Shown: one piece after another, positions 17,673 through 27,120 of the stretch
Layout of the letters: every line of letters starts with the position of its first letter
Numbering within the stretch: position 1 is the first letter of the stretch
Source: UBA9611 sp965237595
GTDB lineage: Bacteria > Chloroflexota > Dehalococcoidia > Lucifugimonadales > UBA3495
Reading direction: 5' to 3'
DNA length: 64,000 bases
NCBI GenBank assembly: GCA_965237595.1
Contig: CBDEFY010000006.1
Span: forward strand, 930,001 to 994,000
The notes under the pieces: model-generated
Databases searched by the model: none
Told to the model about the DNA's origin: nothing
What the model saw: only the letters and a program-made list of their open reading frames with translations
Position numbers and translations under genes: made by a program

Positions 17673-20600
17673 ATGACCCTCAAGGGAGTCCTGGAATTAC
17701 TGGACCGCCATCCCGAACACCGCGGGAATGTGGATGCCTGCCCCGATGCATCGGGGGGAGGGGAATCCGGAGTGACGATACGCCAGGGCGCCCGCGCCGC
17801 CTTCCTGGCTTCTTTGTGGCGCCGCCAACGGGGCCCTATCTTGGTTGTCACGCCCCGGCCCGACGACGCCCGGCGTCTCCACGACCAGTTGCTGACCTAT
17901 CTGGGGGACGACCAGCCAATACATCTGCTTCCCGAGCCCGAGGTGCTGCCCTTCGAGCGGCTGGCGGTGGACGCCAACACCGGCAACCAGCGGCTGGACG
18001 CCCTGGCGGCATTGGCGGCGGCGGGAACATTCGCCGGCGCCGGTCCAGACATCCAACCCCTGGTGGTCTGCTCAGTGGGTTCAGCCCTGATTTACACCCT
18101 GCCGCCAGAGCTGATGGCCGGCGTTTTTCCCGCCACTGGAGAACTGAGCGTATGGCGAAAGGGAGACAGGGTGCGGATCAACACCCTCCTCGCCCAGTGG
18201 TTGGACTTGGGTTACCGCAACGAGCCGGTGGTGGAAGGACCGGGAAGTTTCAGCCACCGCGGCGGCATCTTGGATGTCTATCCCACCGGGTCCGATTGGC
18301 CCCTGCGCATTGAACTCTGGGACGACGAGATTGACACCATCCGCTACTTTGACCCGGTGTCCCAACGCTCCATCCGGTCCGCCGGTGAGGTGCGCCTGGT
18401 CCCCGCCCGCGAGCAACTGCCCAGCCTGGCCAACCCGGAGACGGTGGCCGCCCGGACCGAGGCCATGGACTACGCCAAGTGCAACAACGAAGTCCGAGAC
18501 CGCATGGCCGATGAATTGTCTCTTCTATCCTCCTCGCCCAATCTCGAGATCCTCTCTTTCTACAATGGTCTGGTCAACCACGCCCACCTGATGGAGTACA
18601 TCGGGGCCAACGGCCTGGTGGTGCTGGAGCGGTCCGGCCGGGTGGAAGCCGAAGCCCAAGAACTGGAAGAGCGGTACCAGCGCATGCGGGAGGCGCGCGA
18701 GGACCGTGGGGAACTGCCAGTCAACTTCCCCTCGCCCCACATGGGTTGGGAGGAGTTCTCCAACCGGCTGAGCGGCGTGCCCCAGATGCAGCTACGGACT
18801 TGGGTGGGCGACGACGAGGACCGGATCTTCCGGCCGTCCACGCCTTACCACGGCAAGCTGGAGCAACTGGCCGCCGACGTGCGTCGCCACCAGGGCGCCA
18901 ACCACGCCGTGGTGGCCGTTACGCAGCACCAACGCCGGGTCGCGGAGGTCCTGGAGCAAGAAGGCGTGGGCGTCACCCAGGCCGACTCCCTGGAGAACGC
19001 CCCTCAACCCGGCCAGGTCTGCGTGCTGCCGGGCTCCCTGCAAGATGGGTGGACCGTTGAGCTGCCCAGCAGCGGCGGAGAGGTGAGCGAGGTCAGCACT
19101 TTGGTCCTGCTGACCGACTCCGAGTTGTTCGGCACGGTGAAGGAGCGGCGTTACCACCGGCGCCGCAAGGCTGAGCACGGGCCGGAAGTGGTGCTGGCCG
19201 ACTTGGTGCCGGGTGCCCACGTGGTGCACATCGACCACGGTGTGGCCCGCTTCGCCGGGACTACCCGCATCGGTGAGGATGCGGCGGAGAAAGAGTACCT
19301 CATCCTGGAATACGCGGAAAACGACAAGCTGTACGTGCCCACCGACCATTTGGACCGGGTGTCGGCCTACGTGGGCGCCCAAGACCAGCAGCCCCACCTC
19401 ACCCGCCTCAGCACCGCCGAGTGGGCGCGGGTGAAGCAGCGGGTGAAGGGCGCCACCCGGGAGATGGCACAAGAACTGCTGCGCATAAACGCCGCCAGGG
19501 CCCTGGCCGAGGGCCACGAACACGGTGCCGACACGGTTTGGCAGCAGGAGCTTGAAGATTCTTTCCCCTTTATCGAAACCCTGGACCAGACCCAGGCCAT
19601 CACCGACGTCAAGCACGACATGGAGACAACCCGTCCCATGGACCGGCTGATTTGTGGCGACGTTGGCTACGGCAAGACTGAGGTCGCCCTCAGGGCCGCT
19701 TTCAAGTCGGTGAACGACGGCATGCAGGTGGGCGTTTTGGTTCCCACCACCGTCCTGGCCCAGCAACACTACGCCACCTTTAGCGAACGGCTCAGTCCCT
19801 TCCCGGTAAATGTGGAGGTGTTGAGCCGGTTCCGGACCCACAAAGAGCAGCAGGAAGTGATTGAGGGCCTGAAAGACGGCAGCGTGGACATCGTCATCGG
19901 CACCCACCGGCTGCTGCAGAAGGACGTGCAGTTCAAGAACCTGGGTCTGGCGGTGGTGGACGAGGAACAGCGTTTCGGCGTCAGCCACAAAGAGCGCTTC
20001 AAGCAACTGCGGCAACAGGTGGACGTTCTGACACTGAGCGCAACACCAATACCCAGGACGTTAAACATGGCGCTTTCGGGGATACGCGACCTCAGCACCA
20101 TGGACTCCGCGCCTGAGTCGCGCTTGCCGGTCAAGACCTTTGTCTCCGAGTACTCGGAGGACGTTATCAAAGAGGCCATCCTACGGGAGATGGAGCGGGG
20201 CGGCCAGGTCTTCTACCTGCACAACAGGGTCCGCACCATCCACCAGGCCGCTGCCGACCTCAACAAACTGGTGCCCCAGGCCCGTATCATAGTCGGCCAC
20301 GGCCAGATGGCGGAATCGGAACTGGAAGACACGATGGTGAATTTCGCCAACGGCGAGGCCGATGTGCTGGTCTGCACCACAATCATTGAATCGGGGCTGG
20401 ACATGCCCAACGTGAACACCTTGATTGTGGACCGAGCCGACCGGTTCGGCCTGGCGCAGCTCTACCAACTGAGGGGCCGGGTCGGCCGCGGCGAGCACCG
20501 GGCCTACGCCTATCTGATGGCCCCAAGGGGCCGCCGCATTACCGAAGCGGCGGAGCACCGGCTCCAGGCCATATTGGAAGCGTCGGAATTGGGGGCCGGG

Positions 20601-21245
20601 TTCCGCATCGCCATGCGGGACCTGGAGATACGCGGCGCTGGCAACATATTGGGCGCGTCCCAAAGCGGCCATATCCAGGAGGTCGGCCTCGACCTATACA
20701 CCCAGCTTTTGAACGAAGCGGTGCGGGAACTGGAGGAGGAAACGGGCCAGAGCGGCGCCGCAGAGCCATTGGCTGCCGAATTGCCATGGGTCGAACTTCC
20801 CCTGAACGCCCGCATCCCAGAGGACTACATCGACCACCTGCCCACCCGATTGGCGGTCTACCAGCGGCTGGCCAAGATGACCGACCGCGAAGATGTCCCG
20901 CTGATTAGGGAAGAACTGAGAGACCGCTTCGGTCCCCTGCCCGAAGAAGTCGAGAACCTGCTGACCCTGGCCGACCTCCGGGCCCTGGCCGCCACCGTGG
21001 GAGTGGAATCCTTGGTACGGGGCAGCGAAGCCATCGTGCTGTCACTGCGGGTGCCGGTGGGCGGGGCCCGGGTGCCCCTCCAACGCGCACTGGGCCCCTC
21101 GGTGCAGGTTGGCAACTCCCAGATGCAGATGCCCCTACGGAGGCTGGGCGACGAATGGCTGTCCCGCCTGACCAGAGTGCTGGAGCGGTTCCTGGTTTTC
21201 CAGGAAAACCTCGAGACGCTGACCGGACCGGCGACTGCCGATTAA
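17673..21245 (+). CDS. mfd: Transcription-repair coupling factor Mfd
   Basis: A 1190-residue DNA translocase that removes stalled RNA polymerase and recruits UvrA. The UvrB-like N-terminal part runs to about 350, the RNA-polymerase interaction domain (GAHVVHIDHGVARFAG) is near 515, the helicase core has GDVGYGKTE at about 662-670 and DEEQRFGV at about 763, and RGRVGRG lies near 935. A TRCF C-terminal domain ends the protein. Near residues 25-38 a CPDASGGGESG stretch is encoded by CCCCGATGCATCGGGG followed by GGAGGGG, a palindrome like that in thpR and probably an in-frame repeat insertion. Confidence 0.97.
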   Translation: MTLKGVLELLDRHPEHRGNVDACPDASGGGESGVTIRQGARAAFLASLWRRQRGPILVVTPRPDDARRLHDQLLTYLGDDQPIHLLPEPEVLPFERLAVDANTGNQRLDALAALAAAGTFAGAGPDIQPLVVCSVGSALIYTLPPELMAGVFPATGELSVWRKGDRVRINTLLAQWLDLGYRNEPVVEGPGSFSHRGGILDVYPTGSDWPLRIELWDDEIDTIRYFDPVSQRSIRSAGEVRLVPAREQLPSLANPETVAARTEAMDYAKCNNEVRDRMADELSLLSSSPNLEILSFYNGLVNHAHLMEYIGANGLVVLERSGRVEAEAQELEERYQRMREAREDRGELPVNFPSPHMGWEEFSNRLSGVPQMQLRTWVGDDEDRIFRPSTPYHGKLEQLAADVRRHQGANHAVVAVTQHQRRVAEVLEQEGVGVTQADSLENAPQPGQVCVLPGSLQDGWTVELPSSGGEVSEVSTLVLLTDSELFGTVKERRYHRRRKAEHGPEVVLADLVPGAHVVHIDHGVARFAGTTRIGEDAAEKEYLILEYAENDKLYVPTDHLDRVSAYVGAQDQQPHLTRLSTAEWARVKQRVKGATREMAQELLRINAARALAEGHEHGADTVWQQELEDSFPFIETLDQTQAITDVKHDMETTRPMDRLICGDVGYGKTEVALRAAFKSVNDGMQVGVLVPTTVLAQQHYATFSERLSPFPVNVEVLSRFRTHKEQQEVIEGLKDGSVDIVIGTHRLLQKDVQFKNLGLAVVDEEQRFGVSHKERFKQLRQQVDVLTLSATPIPRTLNMALSGIRDLSTMDSAPESRLPVKTFVSEYSEDVIKEAILREMERGGQVFYLHNRVRTIHQAAADLNKLVPQARIIVGHGQMAESELEDTMVNFANGEADVLVCTTIIESGLDMPNVNTLIVDRADRFGLAQLYQLRGRVGRGEHRAYAYLMAPRGRRITEAAEHRLQAILEASELGAGFRIAMRDLEIRGAGNILGASQSGHIQEVGLDLYTQLLNEAVRELEEETGQSGAAEPLAAELPWVELPLNARIPEDYIDHLPTRLAVYQRLAKMTDREDVPLIREELRDRFGPLPEEVENLLTLADLRALAATVGVESLVRGSEAIVLSLRVPVGGARVPLQRALGPSVQVGNSQMQMPLRRLGDEWLSRLTRVLERFLVFQENLETLTGPATAD

Positions 21246-21468
21246 CCGCTTGACGCCGGCTCCCATCACCATCGTTAGACCCCCAGCAAACCGCCCCGGG
21301 CGCTCCGGCGTATTAGTTATCAGGTAGCGCCGGCGTGGTCCTGACCCAGTCTACGGCTTGCCAGAAATCACGGTCCTCATGGTCTAATGAAATTTTGAAC
21401 CCGTATCAGCGCCGCCACATCTAATTATCTGAATCGTGCGTGAATTCCCACGTTACTCATCACCGACA

Positions 21469-22077
21469 ATGGAGGACTCATTGAAGGGTAATTCAATAGA
21501 TAACCAGCCTGCTGGGCGTGAAGTCCGGAGAGAAAGAAGCAAGCTGCGGTTTCTAATGCCCTTGGCTTTGGTGTTGACGGTGGCATTGATTGCTTGCAGC
21601 ACCAGCGCCGACGGCGGCTCCACCGGCTCCGGGGACCTGGCGCCTGATTTCTCAATCACCATGTACCAGGGCCAAGACGTGGTGGGCGGACAGGAAGTGA
21701 ATTTCAGCGACTTGGTTGGCCAAAAGCCGATCGTGCTCAACTTTTGGGCCGGGCTTTGCCCTCCCTGCCGGGCAGAGATGCCCGACCTGCAAGAGTTCAA
21801 TGACAAATTCGAAGACCGGGCCCTATTGCTGGGGATAGACCTCGGTCAGTTCACCGGGCTGGGGAACCAAGAGGACGCCCAAGACCTTTTGAATGAATTG
21901 GGCGTGACCTATCCAGCCGGATTCACGACAGACGGCAGCGTAGTCAAAAACTATCAAGTTTTGGGCATGCCTACTACGGTGTTCATAGGCACTGACGGCG
22001 AGATCTTCAACAAGTGGACCGGCGCTCTGAACGACGAAGTACTGGAGGAAAAAACCCTGGAGATGCTGAACCAGTAA
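21469..22077 (+). CDS. TlpA/ResA-like thiol-disulfide redoxin lipoprotein
   Basis: A 202-residue membrane-anchored thioredoxin-fold protein. A basic N-terminus (REVRRERSK) leads into a hydrophobic segment and a lipobox ALIAC with Cys43. The redoxin domain starts at LAPDFSITMY; the redox motif is CPPC at Cys97-Cys100, and the cis-Pro loop is GMPTTVFIG near 164. It would reduce periplasmic-side disulfides, for example in cytochrome c maturation. ATG 21469 is preferred; GTG 21436 in the same frame is possible. A good terminator follows. Confidence 0.85.
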   Translation: MEDSLKGNSIDNQPAGREVRRERSKLRFLMPLALVLTVALIACSTSADGGSTGSGDLAPDFSITMYQGQDVVGGQEVNFSDLVGQKPIVLNFWAGLCPPCRAEMPDLQEFNDKFEDRALLLGIDLGQFTGLGNQEDAQDLLNELGVTYPAGFTTDGSVVKNYQVLGMPTTVFIGTDGEIFNKWTGALNDEVLEEKTLEMLNQ

Positions 22078-22100
22078 CCGCCGCTTCGCCCCGATCCAAC

Positions 22101-22148
22101 AAAAAGCCCGCCGCTTCTTTAAGAATGGAAAAGCCCGGCGGGCTTTTT
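22101..22148 (+). terminator. Terminator after the redoxin gene
   Basis: AAAAAGCCCGCC and GGCGGGCTTTTT form a 12-bp perfect stem with a 24-base loop, followed by the T-run inherent to the stem. Confidence 0.8.
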
Positions 22149-22247
22149 ACGTGGTGCCCCAGCGAGCCTATGTTGCGGTATAATGGCTCTGGTCTTGCTC
22201 GATACCCGCTAACGGCGCACCCGGAGCCGGGCGGCGGCAGGCAGAGT

Positions 22248-22300
22248 CGGGGTGTAGCGCAGTGGCTTGCGCGCTACGTTCGGGACACCGAATGCAATCC
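22248..22300 (+). pseudogene. Partial, degenerate duplicate of tRNA-Pro (5' half)
   Basis: CGGGGTGTAGCGCAGTGG and GCGCGCTACGTTCGGGAC repeat the 5' half of the intact tRNA-Pro that starts 78 bases downstream. The anticodon stem no longer pairs and no T arm follows, so it is a remnant. Confidence 0.7.
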
Positions 22301-22325
22301 TACGGTATTAAAATACGATTTCCAT

Positions 22326-22400
22326 CGGGGTGTAGCGCAGGGGTAGCGCGCGTCGTTCGGGACGACGAGGCCGGAGGTTCAAATCCTCTCACCCCGACCA
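22326..22400 (+). tRNA. tRNA-Pro (anticodon CGG)
   Basis: A 75-base cloverleaf including an encoded CCA. The acceptor pairs CGGGGTG with CACCCCG, the anticodon arm is GTCG-TTCGGGA-CGAC with CGG at positions 34-36, and the T arm has GAGGTTCAAATCCTC. A TTTTTT run follows directly and may end the transcript. It decodes CCG. Confidence 0.93.
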
Positions 22401-22500
22401 TTTTTTCTACTAATTGCGTCAGATTCGTAATAATCGGCAGTATCACGCGACCCACATCAAATGAATGAATCCGACTTCCGATGCACGGCGGCCACACTGC

Positions 22501-22551
22501 AACTAACTCTTAATCAGTAGGTTCTCGGTTCGACCCCGAGGCGGGTCACCA
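22501..22551 (+). pseudogene. 3' half of a tRNA-Lys(CTT)-like gene, possible island attachment site
   Basis: CTCTTAA is a Lys anticodon loop, followed by a variable loop, T arm CTCGG-TTCGACC-CCGAG, acceptor 3' strand GCGGGTC and ACCA. A matching 5' acceptor-like GACCCAC lies 50 bases before, but no D arm separates them, so this is not a functional tRNA. Lower-GC, transposon-rich DNA begins right after it, as expected at an att site made of a tRNA 3' end. Confidence 0.55.
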
Positions 22552-22676
22552 CAATTTAGGCACGAAACTGGCCCTTGGACCGTTCCAAGGGCCTTTAATT
22601 TACCGGCGATGGTCACCAAATGGTCACTTAGCAGCCTGGCTTCTAAATAGTAATTCTCAATGTAGGTGCACTTGTC

Positions 22677-23906
22677 TTGGCCCTCTACGATAAAAGCATA
22701 TCGCAACTTGATACCGATGACCTCCAGTCTTTGTTGAGCGAGGTGGCTGTTGAAAACGTCCGCCTCGAGTTCACACGGGGAGATCCAGACAAAGACGAAT
22801 CGCTAAAAAAATTAAGCTTTTTCGCGAATACGTATGGCGGGTATGTCATTATCGGCGCAGAGGCGGATAGTCAGTCCGGCAGAATTTCGGGACTTCCCGG
22901 CATTTCCCCGATTGCCGACTTCAAGCAGAGGTTAATACAGTGGTGCTGGGATAGCGTATCACCGCCAGTTGATCCATTTGTTTCTGACCCTATTCCGACT
23001 CCCAGCGATAACACAAAAGTATGCTATGTCGTACATGTCGACCAAAGCCTGGAGAGCCCGCATTTCATTAACTCGAGGAAAGGTATCTACGTCCGTACCA
23101 ACGAATTCAGCCAAAAATTTGAGCCGCAACTAGCGACGCTCCAAGAGGTCCAACACCTTTTGAATCGACGCTCTTTAGTCCTGGAACGCCGTGGGAATCT
23201 TCTTGAACGCGCAGACTCCCGGTTCGCTACATTTGTATTGAACAATTATCAAGATTCCTCCTACACAAGCGGCTCGTTGGGCGCGACTATAAAGCTCGCA
23301 GTCAGCCCGAATTTGCCTGTTGCACAGCTAATTGATCACGAAGTTCTGATAATGCTCGTTCCTCGGACACGCGTGCGGTGGCGTGGCGAGATGTTCCCGA
23401 CAGGCAATTCACATTTGAGTCAACATGAAAGCGTCATTGAGCTAGAACCCGGAGATGATTTTTCGTTATTCGAGGCAAATACCTGGGGACAATTGTATTA
23501 CGCTTCTGAAATGGCGGTAGAAGAGGGTGGTGCCAAAGGGATTCATCTTTGGTCATTGGTTGGTCACTTGTTGGTTTATTTGGAACATGCCCGTGTGTTC
23601 TACTCGACGTTGGGCTTCAATGGGAGGCTGCACCTGCAGATTAGGCTCGAGCGAATTCTGAATGTGCCTTTCTTAATTTCTCAAGGCCGCGATCTGGAGG
23701 AAGGGCCTTCATCGAAACTCGACCGTGGTTTGGAATTTGAGTTAGATTTCCTTAATACGATGTTAGAAGCTGGTGGAGATCAAATCGCCCGCCAGTTGCT
23801 CAAGACTATTTTATTGGGCCTCAATTGGGCTAGCGGGGCTAGTACAACCAGCATTGAGCACTTGATTGCAGAGGGGCGAAAATATAATTTCTGGCCACCC
23901 CATTAG
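22677..23906 (+). CDS. AlbA_2/Schlafen-type putative ATP-binding protein
   Basis: A 409-residue protein whose first 160 residues resemble the AlbA_2 domain (formerly divergent AAA_4): VRLEFTRG near 28-35 and LSFFANTYGGYVIIGAE near 46-62. Such domains are found in regulators and in some defence proteins. The remaining 250 residues are unrecognised and have no membrane segment. The start is a weak TTG at 22677. Codon use is visibly more AT-rich than in the core genes to the left, which supports recent transfer. It stands alone on the plus strand. Confidence 0.7.
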   Translation: MALYDKSISQLDTDDLQSLLSEVAVENVRLEFTRGDPDKDESLKKLSFFANTYGGYVIIGAEADSQSGRISGLPGISPIADFKQRLIQWCWDSVSPPVDPFVSDPIPTPSDNTKVCYVVHVDQSLESPHFINSRKGIYVRTNEFSQKFEPQLATLQEVQHLLNRRSLVLERRGNLLERADSRFATFVLNNYQDSSYTSGSLGATIKLAVSPNLPVAQLIDHEVLIMLVPRTRVRWRGEMFPTGNSHLSQHESVIELEPGDDFSLFEANTWGQLYYASEMAVEEGGAKGIHLWSLVGHLLVYLEHARVFYSTLGFNGRLHLQIRLERILNVPFLISQGRDLEEGPSSKLDRGLEFELDFLNTMLEAGGDQIARQLLKTILLGLNWASGASTTSIEHLIAEGRKYNFWPPH

Positions 23907-24018
23907 AGCGCCTGCTTTACACTACGGATTACGTAAACGCTGTACGCCTGTAGCTACAGCCTGTAATAAAACACGTTCAATTGTGCGCTGTTAAACGAGC
24001 GGTTATTTTTGAGGTTGG

Positions 24019-24478
24019 ATGGCCCGCTACAAGCAATCAGATGATGAGCTTTGGAGAAACCTCAACCTCCAAACGCGATACATAGAGCGATCATCTAAGT
24101 CGTTTGATGATGGGTACGAAGATGAGGCTCCGCGTTTGGCGGTGATCGTGAGGGTATTGGCTCATGACACGCCTAGTTCGCACTCGCTCCTGGGGCAACT
24201 TGGCCTCAAGGAACACATGGCTTTCCACACTACGTCTTACCCCTTTGACCCGGCTAATTTGATGCCCCATCAAGGGTTACTGATCATGAAAGTGACAGCA
24301 CCACCAGAAAGTGGTGTAGCTGTCTCCATCACGCTGGCCGGAGATGATCCACCGGTGACCTCCGGGGGCGATGACCTTCCCAAGGGCAGTTAACTATATT
24401 GCTCGCTCGAGTGGCCCGGGCAGCCCGCCAGGTTCCATTAGGGAGGTTTCTTTCGAACAATGGTGGAACGAAGTTGTG
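24019..24478 (+). pseudogene. Hypothetical gene, 5' part, interrupted by IS3-family element
   Basis: An ATG at 24019 opens 124 codons (ARYKQSDDELWRNLNLQTRY) that end at 24393 in frame 1. From about 24370 a second frame carries PPGSIREVSFEQWWNEVV up to the insertion point at 24478. After precise removal of the element that frame continues VIKDLRGHTFTRKDIV at 25812. So either one gene carries a frameshift near 24380, or two genes overlap there. The family (W-W plus ALANKEGGAHVDP) is widespread but I cannot name a function. Confidence 0.6.
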
Positions 24479-24568
24479 TGAGGTGGACCCGGAAATTCGG
24501 ACAGGTGGTTAAGTGAGAGTTCTGCTCCTAAAATAGCCACAGCTGTTGCTGTGAGGGAGGAGTGGGAC

Positions 24569-24853
24569 ATGTCAAAAGAGCGGAGGAAGCACAGCCCAAC
24601 ATTCAAGGCCAAGGTGGCCCTGGAAGCGGTGAAGGGTGAAGAGACGGTGGCCCAACTGGCCGCCCGCTACGAGGTCCATCCCGGGCAGATCCAGGCCTGG
24701 AAGAAGTCCTTGTTGGAAGGAGCGGTCGGCGTCTTTGGTGGGAACCAAGACAAACGCCAGAAGAGCGATGCGGTCCTTGTTGCCCGGCTCTATCAGCAGA
24801 TCGGCCAACTGAAGGTTGAGCGGGATTTCTTGGCGGAGAGGCTCGGTCCATGA
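24569..24853 (+). CDS. IS3-family OrfA (helix-turn-helix, transposase subunit)
   Basis: A 94-residue HTH_8-type protein starting SKERRKHSPTFKAKVALEAV; the helix-turn-helix covers AQLAARYEVHPGQIQAWKKS and a leucine-zipper-like tail VARLYQQIGQLKVERDFL follows. It binds the element's ends. The stop overlaps the orfB ATG in ATGA, allowing coupled translation. Confidence 0.9.
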   Translation: MSKERRKHSPTFKAKVALEAVKGEETVAQLAARYEVHPGQIQAWKKSLLEGAVGVFGGNQDKRQKSDAVLVARLYQQIGQLKVERDFLAERLGP

Positions 24854-25794
24854 GCCGGGAGCGGCGGCGGGAGATGGTGGACCGGCGGCACCCAGCCTTG
24901 TCCACAGTGAGACAGTGCGCCTTACTGAGCATCAGCAGGTCCAGCCTAAACTACCGGCGCAAGGGGACTTGCTCGGAGAACCTGACGGTGATGAAGGCGA
25001 TGGACCACCAGTACCTAAGTACCCCCTTCTACGGGTCGCGGCGCATGAGGGTCTGGCTGGGCACTCAAGGTCACAGGGTGAACCGGAAGCGGGTCCAGCG
25101 TCTGATGCGGACCATGGGACTACGTGCCATCTACCGGTGGCCCCGGACCAGCAAGCCGGGGCCAGGGCACAAGGTGTATCCCTACCTCCTGAGCGGCATG
25201 GAGATCACCAGACCAAATCAGGTGTGGGCCGCCGACATCACCTACATCCCCATGGCCAAGGGTTTCTTATACCTGGTGGCCATCATGGATTGGTACACGC
25301 GGTACGTGGTGGCCTGGCGTCTTTCCAACACCTTGGATGCTGATTTCTGTGTCGAGACATTGGAGGAAGCGCTTGGCAAGGGGAAGCCAGAGGTCTTCAA
25401 CACCGACCAGGGCAGCCAGTTCACCGGCGAAGCCTTCACCGGTCTCCTAGAGCAGCACGGAGTGAGAATCAGCATGGACGGGAAGGGACGCTACACCGAC
25501 AACATCTTGTTGGAGCGGCTGTGGCGCACGGTTAAGTACGAGGAGGTCTACCTGAAAGCCTACTCCAACGGGCGAGAAGCCAAGGCCGGGCTTGACGCAT
25601 ACTTCAGCTTCTACAACAACCAAAGACCCCACCAGGCCTTGGGCTACCGGACACCGGCTGAGGTGTTCAAAGGAGACTTGGCGCCATCAGATGAACGGTC
25701 AATCAATGGGAAACGGGCACCGAACGGAGCGTTCTCAGACCTTGGAAAGACGGCGGAACTCCCACTTAGTTTTGCACCAAACCTGTCCAACTGA
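24850..25794 (+). CDS. IS3-family OrfB transposase (DDE integrase core)
   Basis: A 314-residue protein with an HTH_21 segment (YLSTPFYGSRRMRVWLGTQG) and an rve integrase core. The catalytic residues are in WAADITYIP (Asp), NTDQGSQFTG (Asp) and DNILLERLWRTVKYE (Glu). The C-terminus contains the YNNQRPHQALGY signature. It is intact and matches the copy at 55536-56480 except for a Ser/Leu change near residue 39. Confidence 0.93.
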   Translation: MSRERRREMVDRRHPALSTVRQCALLSISRSSLNYRRKGTCSENLTVMKAMDHQYLSTPFYGSRRMRVWLGTQGHRVNRKRVQRLMRTMGLRAIYRWPRTSKPGPGHKVYPYLLSGMEITRPNQVWAADITYIPMAKGFLYLVAIMDWYTRYVVAWRLSNTLDADFCVETLEEALGKGKPEVFNTDQGSQFTGEAFTGLLEQHGVRISMDGKGRYTDNILLERLWRTVKYEEVYLKAYSNGREAKAGLDAYFSFYNNQRPHQALGYRTPAEVFKGDLAPSDERSINGKRAPNGAFSDLGKTAELPLSFAPNLSN

Positions 25795-25811
25795 TTGGGT
25801 CCACCTCAGTG

Positions 25812-26072
25812 ATCAAAGACCTCAGGGGGCACACGTTTACTCGTAAGGACATTGTACCGGCCCTGGCAAACAAAGAAGGTGGCGCCCACGTAGATCCTAA
25901 TATTAGCGATGAATACGCCAACCTCACAAGGTTTAATAGCCAGGGATGGAAGGTGATGACTAGTGGGGTAGTTGCAGCTCCGGACAACTCGATAACGGCC
26001 GCCAGTATGCGGCAGATCGCCTACGAAATGCAGGAATCGCTAAAGCCGTATCGGAACGCTACCCTCCTGTAA
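25812..26072 (+). pseudogene. Hypothetical gene, 3' part, separated by the IS3-family element
   Basis: IKDLRGHTFTRKDIVPALAN through ESLKPYRNATLL reads on from the frame at 24446-24478 once the element and one GTG are removed. The conserved ANKEGGAHVDP and LTRFNSQGWKV segments show this is the C-terminal part of the same family. Function unknown. Confidence 0.6.
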
Positions 26073-27120
26073 TTCGGAGTGCCCGCTAAACGCCGTTGCT
26101 TTGAGATGGCAATCCGATCCACAGAAAAGAAAAGGCCGCATCCCGAGGGACACCGGCCCATGGCTATACACTGGGGCGATTGTCGGTGGAGACTCTCCAC
26201 CAGATTACTGCTCGGTTCACTCGTGCTCCTCTTTCGCCTTTAGGTGAGCCGTTAGCAGTAGTTCAATAACCTGAGGAGTCAGCGGGATGGCAAAAGCTGT
26301 TGTTGGCTCCAGCGATTCGTAAATCATCCCAATCACATCACCGCTTTCGGGAAGAAAAACGCGTGGCCGGTGCCGTACCTATGATTGCGGTAAGATGAAG
26401 CGATCGACGCCTTGGTCAGAGTCAGGGCTTCTATAGGTGCGTGCCGGGATCTGGTAGAGGACGCACTTCTAAGAGCTGCGCCTCCAGGTAAATGTAACTC
26501 CTGTCCAGGGAGTAAACCAGGATAGGGGCTCGTCGAGCGCACAATTCAAATTCTAGGTGAGCCTCCCTCTGTACATCCAAAACACAATCTCCAACCGCCG
26601 GATAAATACGCAGTAGGCGTTGGGCACACCTCCGGCAGCGTTTTTATTGATTAAATACGCTTGTTGTAATTAGGTCTCAACCGATGCAGCACGCGGCCTA
26701 TTTTCTACCGAGTCAGGGATAGGCAGAATGGGGACTCTAAATTTGAATATGTTCCGTAGCTAGAGAATCCACGAACCTCAGGGTGGGCAGAAAGAAGTCC
26801 TTTTGGTGCACCTTATTCTAATCAGTCAGGTAGTCATGCCGCAGCGAGTCCCCATTTCGGAGCGCGGCGCAACGCCGCTGCTTGAACATTCCGTTCCACA
26901 AACCAAGACTCGTCTAGCCCAAGAACTTGCTACTAGCACCGATTCACGCCCGCGTATTGTTCACCAGATAGTCTTGGAGAATGCTGCAGCCAAAGCCGAC
27001 GCAGCCCCTTCCTATTTGCCTTCTCTGATAAAGTCCGATACGCGCTCTGCAATCATCGTTGTGACGAAGCCTAAGCTTTCATAGACCACGAGACTTCAAT
27101 CCTCACACTGCGGCGTTCAG
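26073..27120. other. Long stretch without a recognisable gene
   Basis: About 1 kb between the interrupted gene and the IS21 element. The longest open frame (26803-27084, plus, 93 codons) has no recognisable domain and no ribosome site that I can see; I do not call it. No tRNA, array or IS end was found here. Confidence 0.5.

Larger units (their letters stand above)
24479..25808 (+). mobile_element. IS3-family element, type A, copy 1 (1330 bp, intact)
   Basis: Ends are TGAGGTGGACCC (left) and its inverse GGGTCCACCTCA (right). GTG at 24476-24478 and 25809-25811 is a 3-bp target duplication. A second copy of identical length lies at 55522-56851 on the other strand. Both carry orfA and orfB. Confidence 0.93.

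Noticed and set aside
18792..20015. A 407-codon minus-strand frame
   Set aside because: Lies entirely inside mfd, whose product has all family motifs; the antisense protein has none.
22300..22706. Two small minus-strand frames over the tRNA region (GVRGFEPPASSSRTTRA and PPRGRTENLLIKS)
   Set aside because: These peptides are the well-known translation artefacts of tRNA genes and their 3' halves.
26803..27084. A 93-codon plus-strand frame in the long gap
   Set aside because: No ribosome site, domain or neighbour relation; length is within chance for this composition.
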